A DNA stretch of 64,000 bases, from contig NC_079224.1 in NCBI RefSeq assembly GCF_029633865.1, forward strand, positions 24,050,895 through 24,114,894, given 5' to 3'. Positions 51,601 through 62,910 of the stretch are shown one piece after another; the stretch's first letter is position 1; the number at the start of each line of letters is the position of its first letter. The DNA is from Lampris incognitus. Taxonomy: Eukaryota; Chordata; Actinopteri; Lampriformes; Lampridae. The translations under genes and the position numbers were made by a program. The notes below the pieces were generated by a model. The model was not told where the DNA came from. It saw nothing but the letters and a program-made list of their open reading frames with translations, and did not search any database.

Positions 51601-54600
51601 TCGATGCTCAAAATCTCACCTAGGAAGACAGGGCATCGCCTTCCTCGCTGCCCTCTGGAAATCCAATGAATCGTGAATTATTCCTTCCGTCCCAGTTCTC
51701 AATGTCGTCCAGCTTTTGTCGGAGGGCCTCCACTTCTGTGGCTGCGGCTGGGGGTTTAGCCTGTTGCCTTTTGTTAGCATCCTGCAGGAAGCATAGTCGG
51801 CTCTCGACTTGAGAAACACGACTGGTAATTTCAATCAATTTGCTATCTGTAGCTCTTGTTGTCACCCACATAACCTCTAGCTTCTTGTTGTGGGCCTCAG
51901 ACCTTTCCAAGATTAATGCAGTGAGTTTAGCAAATTCTTTGGCCAGTTCACCGAAGCTGGAGCTAGCGACGGATGCATCAGTGTTTGGTGTGTTGCGAGG
52001 TGGCGATGCCCTCTGGTTAGCGTTAGCCACTTCATTAACCTTCACCCCGCCCGGGCCAGTTCTTGAGGGATTCATGGAATTTCTCGTAGTGTTTGACATC
52101 GTTGTATTATATTGCCAACTTTTTGCCCAACAAGTCAAAGAAAATTGCCTCTTTGTCAGTTTTCAAAGCTAATTATTTGCAGGGTGGGTTACAGCTCTTC
52201 TTCACGCAGACAATCTCATCAAACATATCACCTGACTCCTGCTTTTCCGTTTATTTCATTTTATTAATTTATTGATCCCCGTGTGGAAATTCTTCCTCTG
52301 CATTTAACCCATTCTAGTTGTGTAGCTAGGAGCAGTAGGCAGCTGCTGTGCAGTGCCCGGGAAAGAGGTTTTTAATAGCACTTTATTGTAAATTATCTCT
52401 CAGGGTAAAACTTCTTTTTCACATTTCTCGGAATTGTGTACCTTAATTTTATTTAAAACAAAAATATTACAAAAGTATAGCCTACTGTACTGACTGAACA
52501 GATATTGAATAATGAATACAGAAGCTTCATGCACTGCAGGTGCCCTATGGTTTATCATTTCCAGTTTCATGTAAAGGAAAAGATAATTGTTGTTCCATGT
52601 TTATCACAGCACAGCTCACTCAGAGCGTTGAATGTCCATTCTATATACTGTAAAACTTCTATTAATAGCATCTTTTATGCATGCTTAATAATCTAGGTAA
52701 GAAAATCAAAGAAAGTTGAATCAGTTCATCTGGATAAATTTGTCAGATATTGACCTCTTCAGTCTAAACTGACTGCAGGTATCCCCACCCTTTATAAACA
52801 ATGCAGTTGTAGAACAATCAGTTTCATATGCAAATATGGGCGTGGCTATTGACTAGCCTCCACCCATCTACAGGCCAGTAGCCACTCTTTCAAGGACGAA
52901 GATGTGCACATCCTTGATAGGGAGGAACGCTGGTTTGAACGGGGAGTCAAACGGGCCATCTATGTGACGAGGGAACGACCATCCCTGAACCGGGGGAGGG
53001 GGGCAAGAGTACATCTGTCGCCATCTTACAATGCTGTGATTGCAAACGTTCCCAAATCCTCTGCGAATAGTACACATGGCCATGTAACTCTAGTTAATGG
53101 TTATATATGCATATTAAAGTGATCGCTGGTTTCGGCCGTTATGCAACTGTATTGTTTATAAGGGTGGGGATACCTGCAGTCAGTTGAGACTGAAGAGGTC
53201 ACTTAAATGAGTGATATAACATATCTGTCAATGAACGTATCCTGATGAACTAATTCAACTTTCTTTGATTCAATTAATAGCCCGTACCTTTATTTACTTC
53301 TATCATTGAATACAACCAGCCTATATTTGGGACAGGAGTCAGGACCTTTAATTCCTTTCACACAAAACTTGCTCAGCAAAGAGAAAAAAATACTATCACA
53401 TTATTTATTTAAACTAGTATATTACCTAATCGGTATAAAAATTAGGCTATCGAATAACACATCAATTATGAATCATTCATCTCGCGCTGAGAGACAACAC
53501 GTCCTCATTTCTTACTCTAGCACCACCCACGATGCAGAGAGAGAAAGAGAGCGAGGTCTATGGTCTTTAGATGAAGTTTTATGTTATAGGACATTAATTT
53601 ATTTGTTTATTTTGTAATGTGTAGGTATGTAAGTCTTTTAAAAGCCATGTTTACATTGAAATAAATATATCTATGCAATTAGTTATGTCTCTCGTATTAG
53701 TTTGCCCTCTTATGGACACAATGTGCAAAAATATATTCGAATGGGTTCGAGCCCATGTTTTTGGGTTTTTTTTAGAAGGAATAATCGAACATTTCTGGCC
53801 AATTTTGACAGCCTTATTCAACTGTGGTGCATGAGAATGTGTCTGAATATCTTATTTTAGGTAAGAAAAAGTAACCTTCAGATTTACTTTGCACAGATGA
53901 GAACATGACATGAATGAAGTGCCTCGTGTAAAAGTCGTTTAATGGCCTATTATGTCACACCATCACTTTGTATAATTGATCTGTTATACAAGGTGATAAC
54001 TGCATAATTGATCATCTTGTATAACTGACCCATTATACAAAGTGATTTAAAGTAAGCAGAGGGAACTATTTTTCTTTAAAATGTCAGACCTTTAAATGTC
54101 CTAGGCACCCCTTCTTGTCTGCAGGCGATGTAGAGGCAGGCTGAGGCGATGGCATCATTAGCCCGTCCTTTGAGGCTCTTCTGTTCATACACTTGTTTGA
54201 ATAAATTATTTGTTCTGTCCTGCGAAGCAAAAAAAAAAAAACGGTCATTTTTGGGTCGCATCATTTTTTATATTCCATCATATGCGTTCACATTCAAGTT
54301 TTATGGTGTTTGATAGTCAATATTAACCATTCACAAAAGCTCAAAGCAGCATACGCAGTCAATCTTTGAAAGGGGTAAAATCACACATGCAATCTTGAGA
54401 AATTTCACAGTATTATCAATTACACCACAAAAATGTTTTGGACTCATCGGTCATAACCCTTCAAAGTCGTACTGCGAAAAATCCACAGACGTGGCAGTTT
54501 TATGGAGTAACTAATTCGTAAGTGCATCTTACAATAATGTTCCTTGGTAGGTTGATGCGGTCTGCCATGGTGGTGATTTCTTTAAAGGCATTGAGCATGG

Positions 54601-54679
54601 CGCGGTCTGAACTGCTCATAGTCCGACGGTTCTGGTATTTGGAGTTGCCGAACTCATCAAAGCTAGCGGAGCCTGTTCC
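44034..54679 (-). CDS. gtf2b: Transcription factor IIB, 3' part of gene, four exons
   Basis: General RNA polymerase II initiation factor; it binds TBP-DNA and recruits the polymerase. Exons on -: 54679-54533, 54219-54090, 45654-45373, 44167-44034. AG/GT borders and phases agree over 693 nt (230 residues plus stop). The frame starts [20 protein letters not shown] (human GTGAASF...), runs through the first cyclin repeat ([40 protein letters not shown]), the second ([40 protein letters not shown]), and ends [12 protein letters not shown]. Human TFIIB is 316 residues, so about 86 (zinc ribbon, B-reader/linker) lie in exons outside the window. The protein is nearly invariant and looks functional. 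Confidence 0.96.
44370..44789 (-). mobile_element. tRNA-derived SINE, family A, copy 4
   Basis: On -: gggcgtctggggagtgtagc, B box ggttcgaatccccgtg, body, A-rich tail. Directly preceded on - by the shared module 44920-44790. Confidence 0.87.
44790..44920 (-). repeat. Module shared with the pkn2 intron, copy 2
   Basis: Reverse complement of 30152-30280 with only a few differences, abutting the SINE at the same base. The far-side flank of the SINE differs from that at 30709, so the pair is not a simple larger duplication. Confidence 0.85.
46150..52250 (-). mobile_element. L1-clade LINE, nearly full length, decayed
   Basis: On -: ORF1 (52138-51330) with a coiled-coil region ([20 protein letters not shown]) and RNA-binding part ([35 protein letters not shown]). 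ORF2 endonuclease 50177-49280 ([39 protein letters not shown]). [17 protein letters not shown] at 48191-47937. C-terminal zinc knuckle [18 protein letters not shown] at 47006-46674. Several frameshifts and stops. A LINE tail (50968-51317) interrupts ORF1. Its subfamily differs in text from the + strand L1. Confidence 0.85.
50968..51317 (-). mobile_element. LINE 3' end (L2/Rex1-type tail), copy 2
   Basis: Same tail as 7992-8374, starting (CATC)n. The 13-bp target duplication gtcaagagaaaat / gtcgagagaaaat (12/13) lies at 50955-50967 and 51318-51330, within the L1 ORF1. Confidence 0.85.
52255..52370. repeat. Dispersed repeat fragment
   Basis: tattgatccccgtgtggaaa...tgcatttaacccattctagttgtgtagc...gcagtgcccgggaa, a common teleost interspersed text; parent unknown to me. 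Confidence 0.5.
52750..53204 (+). mobile_element. Penelope-like element 3' fragment with inverted terminal copies
   Basis: On + 52904-53122: [40 protein letters not shown], the C-terminal end of PLE GIY-YIG proteins. An inverted pair of about 55 bp flanks it (gactgcaggtatccccaccc at 52771 and mirrored near 53175). Shorter and from a different PLE group than 14138-15612. Confidence 0.7.
53825..54089 (-). other. gtf2b intron remainder
   Basis: AT-rich sequence containing imperfect copies of gtataattgatc/gttatacaaggtgat; no element recognised. Confidence 0.4.
54090..54679 (-). CDS. gtf2b: gtf2b exons for the first cyclin-fold repeat
   Basis: 54679-54533 (147 nt, phase 0 to 0) and 54219-54090 (130 nt, ending in phase 1). 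The junction reads [17 protein letters not shown]; human has NIVDRTNN. The acceptor of the first is ccccacag. The second exon's donor is aaag|gtctga, a weaker match than usual. Confidence 0.95.
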
Positions 54680-54737
54680 CTGTGGGGACAAAACCTCGAG
54701 TTATAGTGGCTCTCACAATGACACTTTATCTCAAGTG

Positions 54738-55611
54738 AGCTGTGAGAGTATACAATTGATTGACACCATTGATCACAATAGATTAATAGACAAAGTGGAA
54801 AGGTATGGTATCAGAGGGGTGGTTCAGAATTGGCTAAGAAGCTATTTAAGTAACAGGCAGCAGTTTGTAATGATAGGGGAACATAAATTGTCATGCATGG
54901 ATATTACTTGTGGTGTACCCCAGGGGTCGGTTTTAGGTCCAAAACTTTTCATTCTGTACTTAAATGATATGCAAGATATCACAAATATTGAAATTTGTTT
55001 TATTTGTTGATGACACTTATATATTTTGGTCTGGTGAGACTTACAGCAGATTTTGGAGGTGACCACAATAGAAATGGAAAAATTAAAACAGTGGTTTGAC
55101 AAAAACAAATTATCCTTATATCTGGACAAAACAAAGTTTATGTTGTTTGGAAATCACTTAATAAATACCAAAGTAAAAGTAGTGACAGACAATGTCCAAC
55201 TAGAAAGAGTATATGAAAATAAATTTCTAGGTGTGATACTAGACCACAGAATTGCTGGAACCCTTGCATAACATATGTGCAAGCAAAGCTGGCAAGGAGC
55301 ACTGCAGTCATGGGGAAAGCAAGACACATTCTGGATCATAAATTACGCCACATAAAATGGCTGCTGTGCATCACCCAGGTGGGTGCTACACATTGGTGGT
55401 GGTTGAAGCGAGTTACCCCTTTCAGTGTGAAGCGCTCTGGGTGTCTAGAAAAGCACTATACAAATTTTATTATTATCATCATAATAAATCATTGTACACT
55501 CTATTGTTCATTTATTTTATCATATCTGAACTATTGTGTGGAGGTATGGGGTAACGCCTACAAAACCAACCAACAACCATTATGTATACTACAAAAAAGA
55601 GCCATAAGGAT
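54738..55611 (+). mobile_element. Rex1-like LINE fragment
   Basis: RT text on +: DTIDHNRLIDKVERYGIRGV, LRSYLSNRQQFVMIGEHKLS, CGVPQGSVLGPKLFILYLND, then (frame break) EKLKQWFDKNKLSLYLDKTK and NKFLGVILDHRI, and finally ILSYLNYCVEVWGNAYKTNQ. 5'-truncated, about 60 nt upstream of the gtf2b exon at 54679. A SINE-like tail is inserted at 55357-55492, and the BEL element begins at 55612. Confidence 0.75.
55357..55492 (+). mobile_element. SINE/LINE tail inserted in the Rex1-like LINE
   Basis: atggctgctgtgcatcaccc...gcgctctgggtgtctagaaa...actatacaaattttattatta, a widespread teleost short repeat ending in (ATT)n/(ATC)n. The Rex1 ORF text resumes after it. Confidence 0.65.
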
Positions 55612-55992
55612 TGTAAATAACCCAATTTATGTTTTAGTTCTAAAGAAGAGATAGTACTGTTGAACAGTCATTTTAAGCTTATAGTATTATTTCCTGTCTT
55701 GACTAGAGGGGCTATTTTGAAAACTACTCGCTGATACTTACCTAGTTCCTATCGCGAGCGAGAGAAAAGAGAAAACGGTGAAACGAAAGCATATACAAAT
55801 GAAACGTTTAATGTATTAGCACCCCCTGAAGAGACACAAGGTTAGTACTCGTAATACTGTATATTAACATATGGTTTGTGTCTTAAAGTAGTTTTGAACT
55901 ACAAGAACTCTCTCAGCGCTAGCTTAATGTGAGCTGGTATTAGGCTATGGTAATGCTCGCTAACATTTGTGTTTTTCTAATTAGCTCTTACA
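55612..55992 (+). repeat. 5' LTR of the BEL/Pao element
   Basis: Starts tgtaaataacccaatt, ends gctcttaca, and matches 61941-62343 along its length (gttgaacagtcattttaagc, gaaacgtttaatgtattagc, aacatatggtttgtgtctta). A possible tRNA primer site tggttttgggatttccg follows. Confidence 0.8.
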
Positions 55993-58900
55993 TTGGTTTT
56001 GGGATTTCCGATAAATCTAAAATCATCAGTTCAAGTGTCAGACCACCTTTTAGAGGGATATGCTACAGTGAGAGCTTTAACTGCACCTGCTACACCACAC
56101 AGCCTACGGAATCCATAATAAAACGGCACGGCACACAGAGCAGTGAGTTGCAGTACTTAGTGTGATGGTCAACAGAGATAGTAAGGAATACAACTACGCT
56201 CAAAATGGGTGACAAAGGAACAGATAAATAAGCTACAAACAGAAATACAACAAAGCAGAGGCTTACTACATCAAGAAGAATATGAAGGCATGTCGAGGCA
56301 AGAATTAAAGGCGATAACAATGTAAGAAAAAAACAACTAGCTGAGCCTTCAACACAAAATGGATGACGCTGATGGGTTAACATTAATAGTAACATTAGTC
56401 CTAGTATGCCCACAGAGAAAATACTGGCCTACCAAAAGGAGGAACCGAGTAAAAAGGAAAAATGACTCAGCCTGTACAATGAAAAATTCACATCAGAAGG
56501 TCCACAAATTTTTTTTTAAGAAAGACATATCAGAAACGCGTCCCACACAATCCACCGAAGACGCAAAATTGATGCATGCGAGGCTGTAACTAAAGACATT
56601 ATGAAAATAGTCTATGAACACTTATCAGCAATAGATGGCGATTTTGATGCAGAGTGTGAAAGACACCATCTCTGTCAGCTACTAGCCCATGACTAAGACT
56701 CCATACATGGTACTGCCTCTCAGTCAGGTGCCAGTCACAACTCTGGATCAACGAGCATAGCTGCAAAAAGGGCTGAGGCAGCTGCAGAACTCACTGCAAA
56801 GGAGGCTCAATACAAAATAATGCAAAAAGAAAGAATACAAAAGGAAAAAGTAAGAATAGAAGAACGCCATAGGAAGGAAGTAGACATGCAGAGCTCTGAA
56901 TTAGAGAGTCTACAAGCAGAAAGGGACATGGAGGCTGCTCGGGCCAGACTGAAGACAGAAATCGGACAGGAAACTGATAGTCAGCACCACACAGCAGAAC
57001 AACAGACAGATCACTTCCAACCCCCCTGCATACCATCAAAACCCTCACATTGTCACACCAGTGCTCCCTACTGACGTGTCCTATCTGGCCCAAGCAATCC
57101 AGGAGAGCATAGCCATATAGAGATTCCCAATGCCCACAATTGAAAAGAAAGCTTCATTCATGTCACTTGTAGACCGAAATGGTATTTCTTGAGCTGAAAA
57201 ACTTTATTACCTAAAGAAATACGTCAGTGGCCCTGCACACAAATGCCTTGAAGGCACCTTTTATCAGAATGATGATGAGGCATACAGAGATGCATGGAAT
57301 AAGCTCAACCAACACTACGGTCAGCCATTTATCATCCAAACAGTTTTTAGGAACAAGCTGTCAAAATGGCCGAAAATACAGTCGAAAAATGCTGAAGAGT
57401 TAAGAACATTCTCTGACTTTCTAAATGCCTTCCTGCAAGACATGCCTCATGTGAAGGGTCAAGAAATATTAAGTGACTGAAGAAAACCAAAAGGTGATGC
57501 CGAAAGTTCCTGATTGGTTAGCATCCCATTGGAATCATCTGGTCACGGTAATCCTCATGGAAGGTAGAGTTTCCCACCTTTGAGGATATCACTAAATTTG
57601 TGTCAGTTTAGGGCGAGATGACATGCAACCCAGTCACTTCCCTACATGCTCTTCACTCATCTAACTCATCCCATGACAAAGGAAGCACAAATGAAACAAA
57701 GGAAAAAAAGGCAATGTCCTCACCACTCAAACTGCCTTAAACAGTGATAATTCAATATCAAGCAATTGAAAATCAAGACACCCCTGCATGTGGTTAAAAG
57801 ATGACAAGCATCAACTCACCAAGTGCCCAGACTTCATGGAAAAGCCCCTTGAGGATCGACAAAAACACATGAACAATAAGCTGTGTTAAGAACGTGTGAA
57901 ACCAGGTCATAGCGCCAAGGAATGTCGTCACCGCCACACTTGTGATGTATGCAAGGGAAGGCACCCTACCTGTCTCCATGATGACAACTACAGAAGACGT
58001 GATGGTAGAGAAAGGCCTGTATCCATTGTGAACATAGCTCAAATACGGCTAACGAAACCACAGCAGCCATGGCACTCAACGTCACTAGAGGGGGTCAGTT
58101 ATACAGCACTTCCATGATCATCCCCATGTGGCTGTCCTCCGCTACAAACCCATCTAAGGGACAGCTTTTCTATGCATTATTAGATACTCAAAGTGACAGC
58201 ACCTTCATCGACGCTTACCCTGAGAAACTGAAACTCACCACTATACTCAGAGAACATGATCATGAAGAGTGAAAGGGTATCTGGACTCCGTGTGAGAGGC
58301 TACAATTCATGCGTTCACGTCGACCTTCCTCCTTTATATACAAAAGACTGCATTCCTCGGAACCGTGATCATATACCCACTCATGAAACAGCAAAATGAT
58401 GGCCTCACTTGACAGCAATCACCGATAAGATGCCACCTCTCCTTAGCTGTGAGATGTAGGACTCCTAATTGGGTGCAACTGTCCCAGAGCACTGATACCC
58501 AGACAAGTATTAGCAGGAAAAGACAACGACCCCAGAGCATTGTCAGCTGCTCAACACCGTGCCTTGATGAAGTGTGATAAGTGCCCTGGAGTCAGACTTT
58601 AAGGACACCAAAAGAGATGACAAGACTGTCTCACAACAGGATCTTGTTTTCCTGGGCAAACTCTAAGATGTTATAAGGAAAAATGACCTGGGACATTACA
58701 AGATGCCTCTGCTCTTTAAGCAGCGGCCACACTTACCTGATAATAAGAAACTTATTATCAGAAACTTGCTGAAATCAGGCTGTCATTTACAATGGAAGTT
58801 CTACAGGAATGAGAAAAATAAGGACTATACAACATACATGAAAGAAGTCATAGAGACAGATGATGCCGAAGAGGTACAGGAAGACGGAACTCAAGGTGAA

Positions 58901-59776
58901 CGATGGTTCATTCCTTATCATGGCATCTACCACGCTAAAAAGATACGAGACACGAACTCACAACCTCAGGAATACCGAATGAAGGTACATCTTTTCGGTG
59001 CAGTGTCATCCCCTGGCTCTGTGAACTATAGGCTGAAATACCTTGCAAAGGAAAAGTCCCTCACAAACAGTAGGATCCCAGTTCGTCACAAGAGACTTAT
59101 GTAGATGATGGAGTCACAAGTACAGACACTGTGGAAAAAGCCATTCAGTTGGCACACGAGGCAAGAGAGATATGCACTAAAGGTGGTCTCCATCTTCACA
59201 AATTTGTGTCAAACAACCACGCTGTCCTGCAGAGCATACCCTCATCAGAATGTGCCATAGACGCCAAGACAAAGGATTTCTCATTCAATGACATACCACT
59301 GCAGCGAGCATTAGGGATTCACTGGCGCATAGAGGAGGATAGCTTCAGATTTAACAACACCTTGAAAGACCAACCCGTGACACGTAAAGGCATACTGTCG
59401 CCTCCATATATGACCCTCTCGGCTTCCTCGCATTATATGTCCTCACTGGGAAGAAGATCTTACAGGAAATGTGCCACCAAGGTATTGGCTGGGATGATCC
59501 CCTGCAGAAGAGGCTAAAGCCACGGTGGAAGAGCTGGGGACGTGACTTTGCCAACCTAGAGAAGATAAACATAGCTCGATGTTACGTACCTTCCAATTTT
59601 AGAGAGGTTGTAGAAACAGAGTTGCATCACTTTTGGGATGCAAGCACCAGCGGATATGGTAAATGCTCTTATCTGAGAGTCAGGAACCAAAGAGGAGAGA
59701 TTGATTGTTCTCTAGTGATAGGAAAGGCCCATGTTTTTCCCCACAAAGTTTACAGCAATACCAAGGCTTGAATTAA

Positions 59777-59954
59777 ATGGAGCTGCCAGGGAAGAGGAAA
59801 AGAAGAAGGCCAAAGAGGTTTATGGATGTGGTGAGGGAGGACATGCAGGTGGCTAGTTTGACAGAGGAAGATGCAGAGGACAGGAAGAAATGGAAAAGGA
59901 TGAGCCGCTGTGGTGACCCTTAACGGGAGCAGCCAAAAGTAGCAGTAGTAGTAG
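59777..59954 (+). mobile_element. RTE-like LINE 3' tail inserted in the BEL element
   Basis: atggagctgccagggaagag...cgctgtggtgacccttaacg...ccaaaagtagcagtagtag, the 3' end of the 9567-11081 family. BEL protein text stops at PRLEL before it and resumes at VVSDNISNMLREELDY after it. Confidence 0.85.
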
Positions 59955-61940
59955 TGGTTTCAGACAACATCAGCAATATGCTCAGAGAGGAGCTTGATTA
60001 TGCTGATGGGAAAGAATACTTTGGACAGACTCAAACGGTAGTCATAGGCTACATAAATAATGATGCACGGCGCTTTCATACCTTTGTCGCCAACTGAGTC
60101 CAGAAGATCCGCTATAGCACAAGCCCCCAGCAATGGCTTTATGTCCCCTCAGATGAGAATACAGCATACAGTGCATCCTGGGGAAAACTGTAAATGAACC
60201 ACTTATCCAGCTGGTTCATTGGTCCCATGTTCCTCTGAGAAAAAGACATACCTACACCAAAGGATGTAGTACTAGACCTATCCATAGGAGATTCAGAAAT
60301 CAAAAGGACACAAACGCTGCAAACAAAGACTATAATACCAATGAGTCTTGCCGACCGTCTGCCCCAAGTTCTCATCATGGTCCCGAGCCACCAAGACTGT
60401 GGCCCACCTTTTGCGATGGGCTAAGCTAAGAAAATCAAATCACATGCTCCTTCTACAGTGAGTGAACAAGAAAGCACTGAACATGTCATAATCCAAGACC
60501 TGAAAAGTCAAGCATATGAGAAAAAAAAATCAAGTTGTTAAACAAAGGAAGTCAACTACCACATTGCAACAAACTGCACTACCTTGATGCTTTTGTAGAC
60601 ACAGACAGTACCCTCAAGGTGGGAGGAAGACTCCACCTCTCATTGCTGACTCATTTAAGCACCCGATTGTCATCCCCAAAGAGCATCATGTGATGAAGTT
60701 GATAATAGCCTCACAACCATGAAAAGACAAAGCATCAGGGGAAAGGCTTCACCACAAACGAAATCAGATCCAATGCCTATTGGATTCCTGGAATGAGCTG
60801 AGCAGTTGCCTCATACATGTGCCAGTGTGTGACTTGTTGTAGACTCAGGAGACCTACAGAGAGCCAAAAAATGAGTGACCTACCAACAGAATGCATAGAA
60901 CCCACCCCACCATTCACATATTGCGGTATGGACTGCTTCGGTCCTTTCGTCACTACGGAGGGAAGGAAACAACGTAAACGATATGGCCTGCTCTTTACCT
61001 GCTTTTGCTCATTGGCTGTTCCCATTGAGATGCTAGAGAATATGTCCACAGATGCCTTCATCAATGGCCTGCAATGCTTCCTTGCTGTTCGAGGTGCAGT
61101 CCGTCAAATCCAGTGAGACCAAGGCACTATGTTGGTGCAAAGAATGAATTCAAGGCAGCCCTACAACATCTTAACACAGAGACTCCGTATATTTCTGTCA
61201 CAAAAGCAGTGTGACTTTGTCATGAACGCGCCCCACTCGTCATGCAGGTGGCATGTGAGAGCACCAGATAAAGACCATCAGGCATGTTCTGAACTCCACC
61301 CTATCACTTTCCCATGGCAGACTCAACGACGCTTCACTATGGACTTTACTCTATGAAGCCATGGCAATAATCAACAGTCGATCCCTCACAGTAGATAACT
61401 TAAAACAGTCCTGACAGCCTGGAACCACTCACCCCGAATCATCTGATCAACATGAAATCCAACACAGCACTGCCTCCAACTGGCATATTCCCTAGAGAGA
61501 ACTTTTATGGAGCGAAAAGATGGCGCCGCATACAGTAGCTGGTAGCGCAGTTCTGGAGTCACTGGAAACAGGAGTATCTTCACAACATCACCGCAAGGTA
61601 GTGTTGGCACTCGCCAATGAGAAATGTACAAGTGGGTGATATAGTGATGGACACAGATGAACTGTCACCCAGAGGTGAATGGAGACTCACAAGGGTCTTA
61701 CTGTCAGTGGTAAGGATGGACTTGTAAGGAGAGTGAAAATCTCAGTAGGAGATGAGAGACTGAACAAGAAGGGTGAGCGCATTGGTAAACTTTCCACGTT
61801 GGAGCGTCCAGACAAGAAGTTAGTTCTGTTGTTAGAGGCTTCTTGAGCTTATGACTGTAAAAGAACATTGTCACTCTTAATGTGAAAATTATTTATAGTT
61901 TGTGTCATTTAATATGAAACATTCATAATTTTGGTGGGAG

Positions 61941-62343
61941 TGTAAATAACCTAATTCATGTTTAGCACCAAAGAAGAGATAGTCCTGTTGAACAGTCATT
62001 TTAAGCTTATAGTGTCTTATTTCCCGTTTTGACTAGAGGGGCTTTTACTTTGAAAACTACTTGCTGATACTTACCAAGTTCCTACCGCGAGCGAGAAAAA
62101 AAAGATAAAAGGTGAAATGAAAGCATATACAATGAAACGTTTAATGTATTAGCACCCCCGGAGAGGCAAAAAGTTGGTATTCGTTGTAGTACTTTAATAT
62201 TAACATATGGTTTGTGTCTTAAAGTAGTTTTGAACTATAAGAACTCTTTCTTACCATTCGTTTAATTGAGTTAGCGTTAGCTTAATGTGAGCTAGTGTTA
62301 GGCTATGGTAATGCTCACTAACATATTTGTTGTTTGTGTTACA
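61941..62343 (+). repeat. 3' LTR of the BEL/Pao element
   Basis: Preceded by a short purine tract (ggtgggag) and starts tgtaaataacctaatt. It differs from the 5' LTR by many substitutions and small indels, so the insertion is old. Confidence 0.8.
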
Positions 62344-62908
62344 AACAACAAACAAGTTATTTTTAAACAAGTCATTTTCAAAGCAAAGTGCCTTCAAGTT
62401 CGGGGTTTTAACAGAATTTAACAGCACAAATAATGTTCAAAGCAAGAAACAATCTACTACAGAGTAATATACAAAATATATTGTCAGAGAAGGGGAATAT
62501 AATTTGACAGGGAAATTAAACTTCAAGAAATTATGTGTTGAACAACTTTGAAGAGCACGGGCATTTCAATCTGTGGGGTAAATTTGTGGAACAGTTTGAG
62601 CATGAACTCAAATAATATACAAACGTTACGTAATTCAAGAACAAGTACAAAGGTCTGATTTTCAAGTGATATAGGGATGATGAAAAGTTGTGTCAACAGT
62701 TAAAAGTTTTATTTATTTTCGCCATTTACGTTCCAGTCTCCTGCAGACCCACTTAAGAGCACGTGTCTCGTCGTTAAACCAGGATGTATTTACAATTTCA
62801 TTTAGTATACAGTTTTATCCAAAAAGACGTACATCCGAGAGTTAGTACAACACAAGCAAGGATCCAATCAGGAGGCGACAATGCAAGTAAGTCAAATAAA
62901 CTAGGTTA
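62344..62908. other. gtf2b intron, nothing recognised
   Basis: AT-rich DNA without domain-bearing ORFs or repeat ends. Confidence 0.45.
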
Positions 62909-62910
62909 TA

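Larger units (their letters stand above)
45733..53816. mobile_element. hAT-like element expanded by nested LINE and Penelope insertions
   Basis: Ends tagggctgtcaa (45733) and taaggctgtcaa (mirrored, ending 53816), with ttcgaata-type motifs inside both. The imperfect 8-bp target duplication is ttcacttg / ttcaactg (6/8). Own sequence remains at about 45733-46150 and 53205-53816; the rest is a minus-strand L1 and a Penelope relic. No transposase found. Confidence 0.65.
55612..62343 (+). mobile_element. BEL/Pao LTR retrotransposon, full length but decayed
   Basis: Flanked by LTRs (55612-55992, 61941-62343). Domains in order, in broken frames: gag (about 56780-57480: LKKYVSGPAHKCLEGTFYQN, AYRDAWNKLNQHYGQPFIIQ), zinc knuckle (57896-57990, CDVCKGRHPTCLHDD), protease (about 58165, ALLDTQSDSTFID), RT with an internal deletion (HGIYHAKK runs almost straight to FGAVSSPGSVNYRLKYLAKE) and YVDDG near 59100. 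Then integrase HHCC/DDE text (60817-61150, CVTCCRL, YCGMDCFGPF, DQGTMLV). No env-like ORF. Many stops, not active. Confidence 0.85.

Noticed and set aside
55612..62343. Endogenous retrovirus
   Set aside because: Gag, protease (DTQSDS) and integrase text fit BEL/Pao, with no env; it is an LTR retrotransposon.
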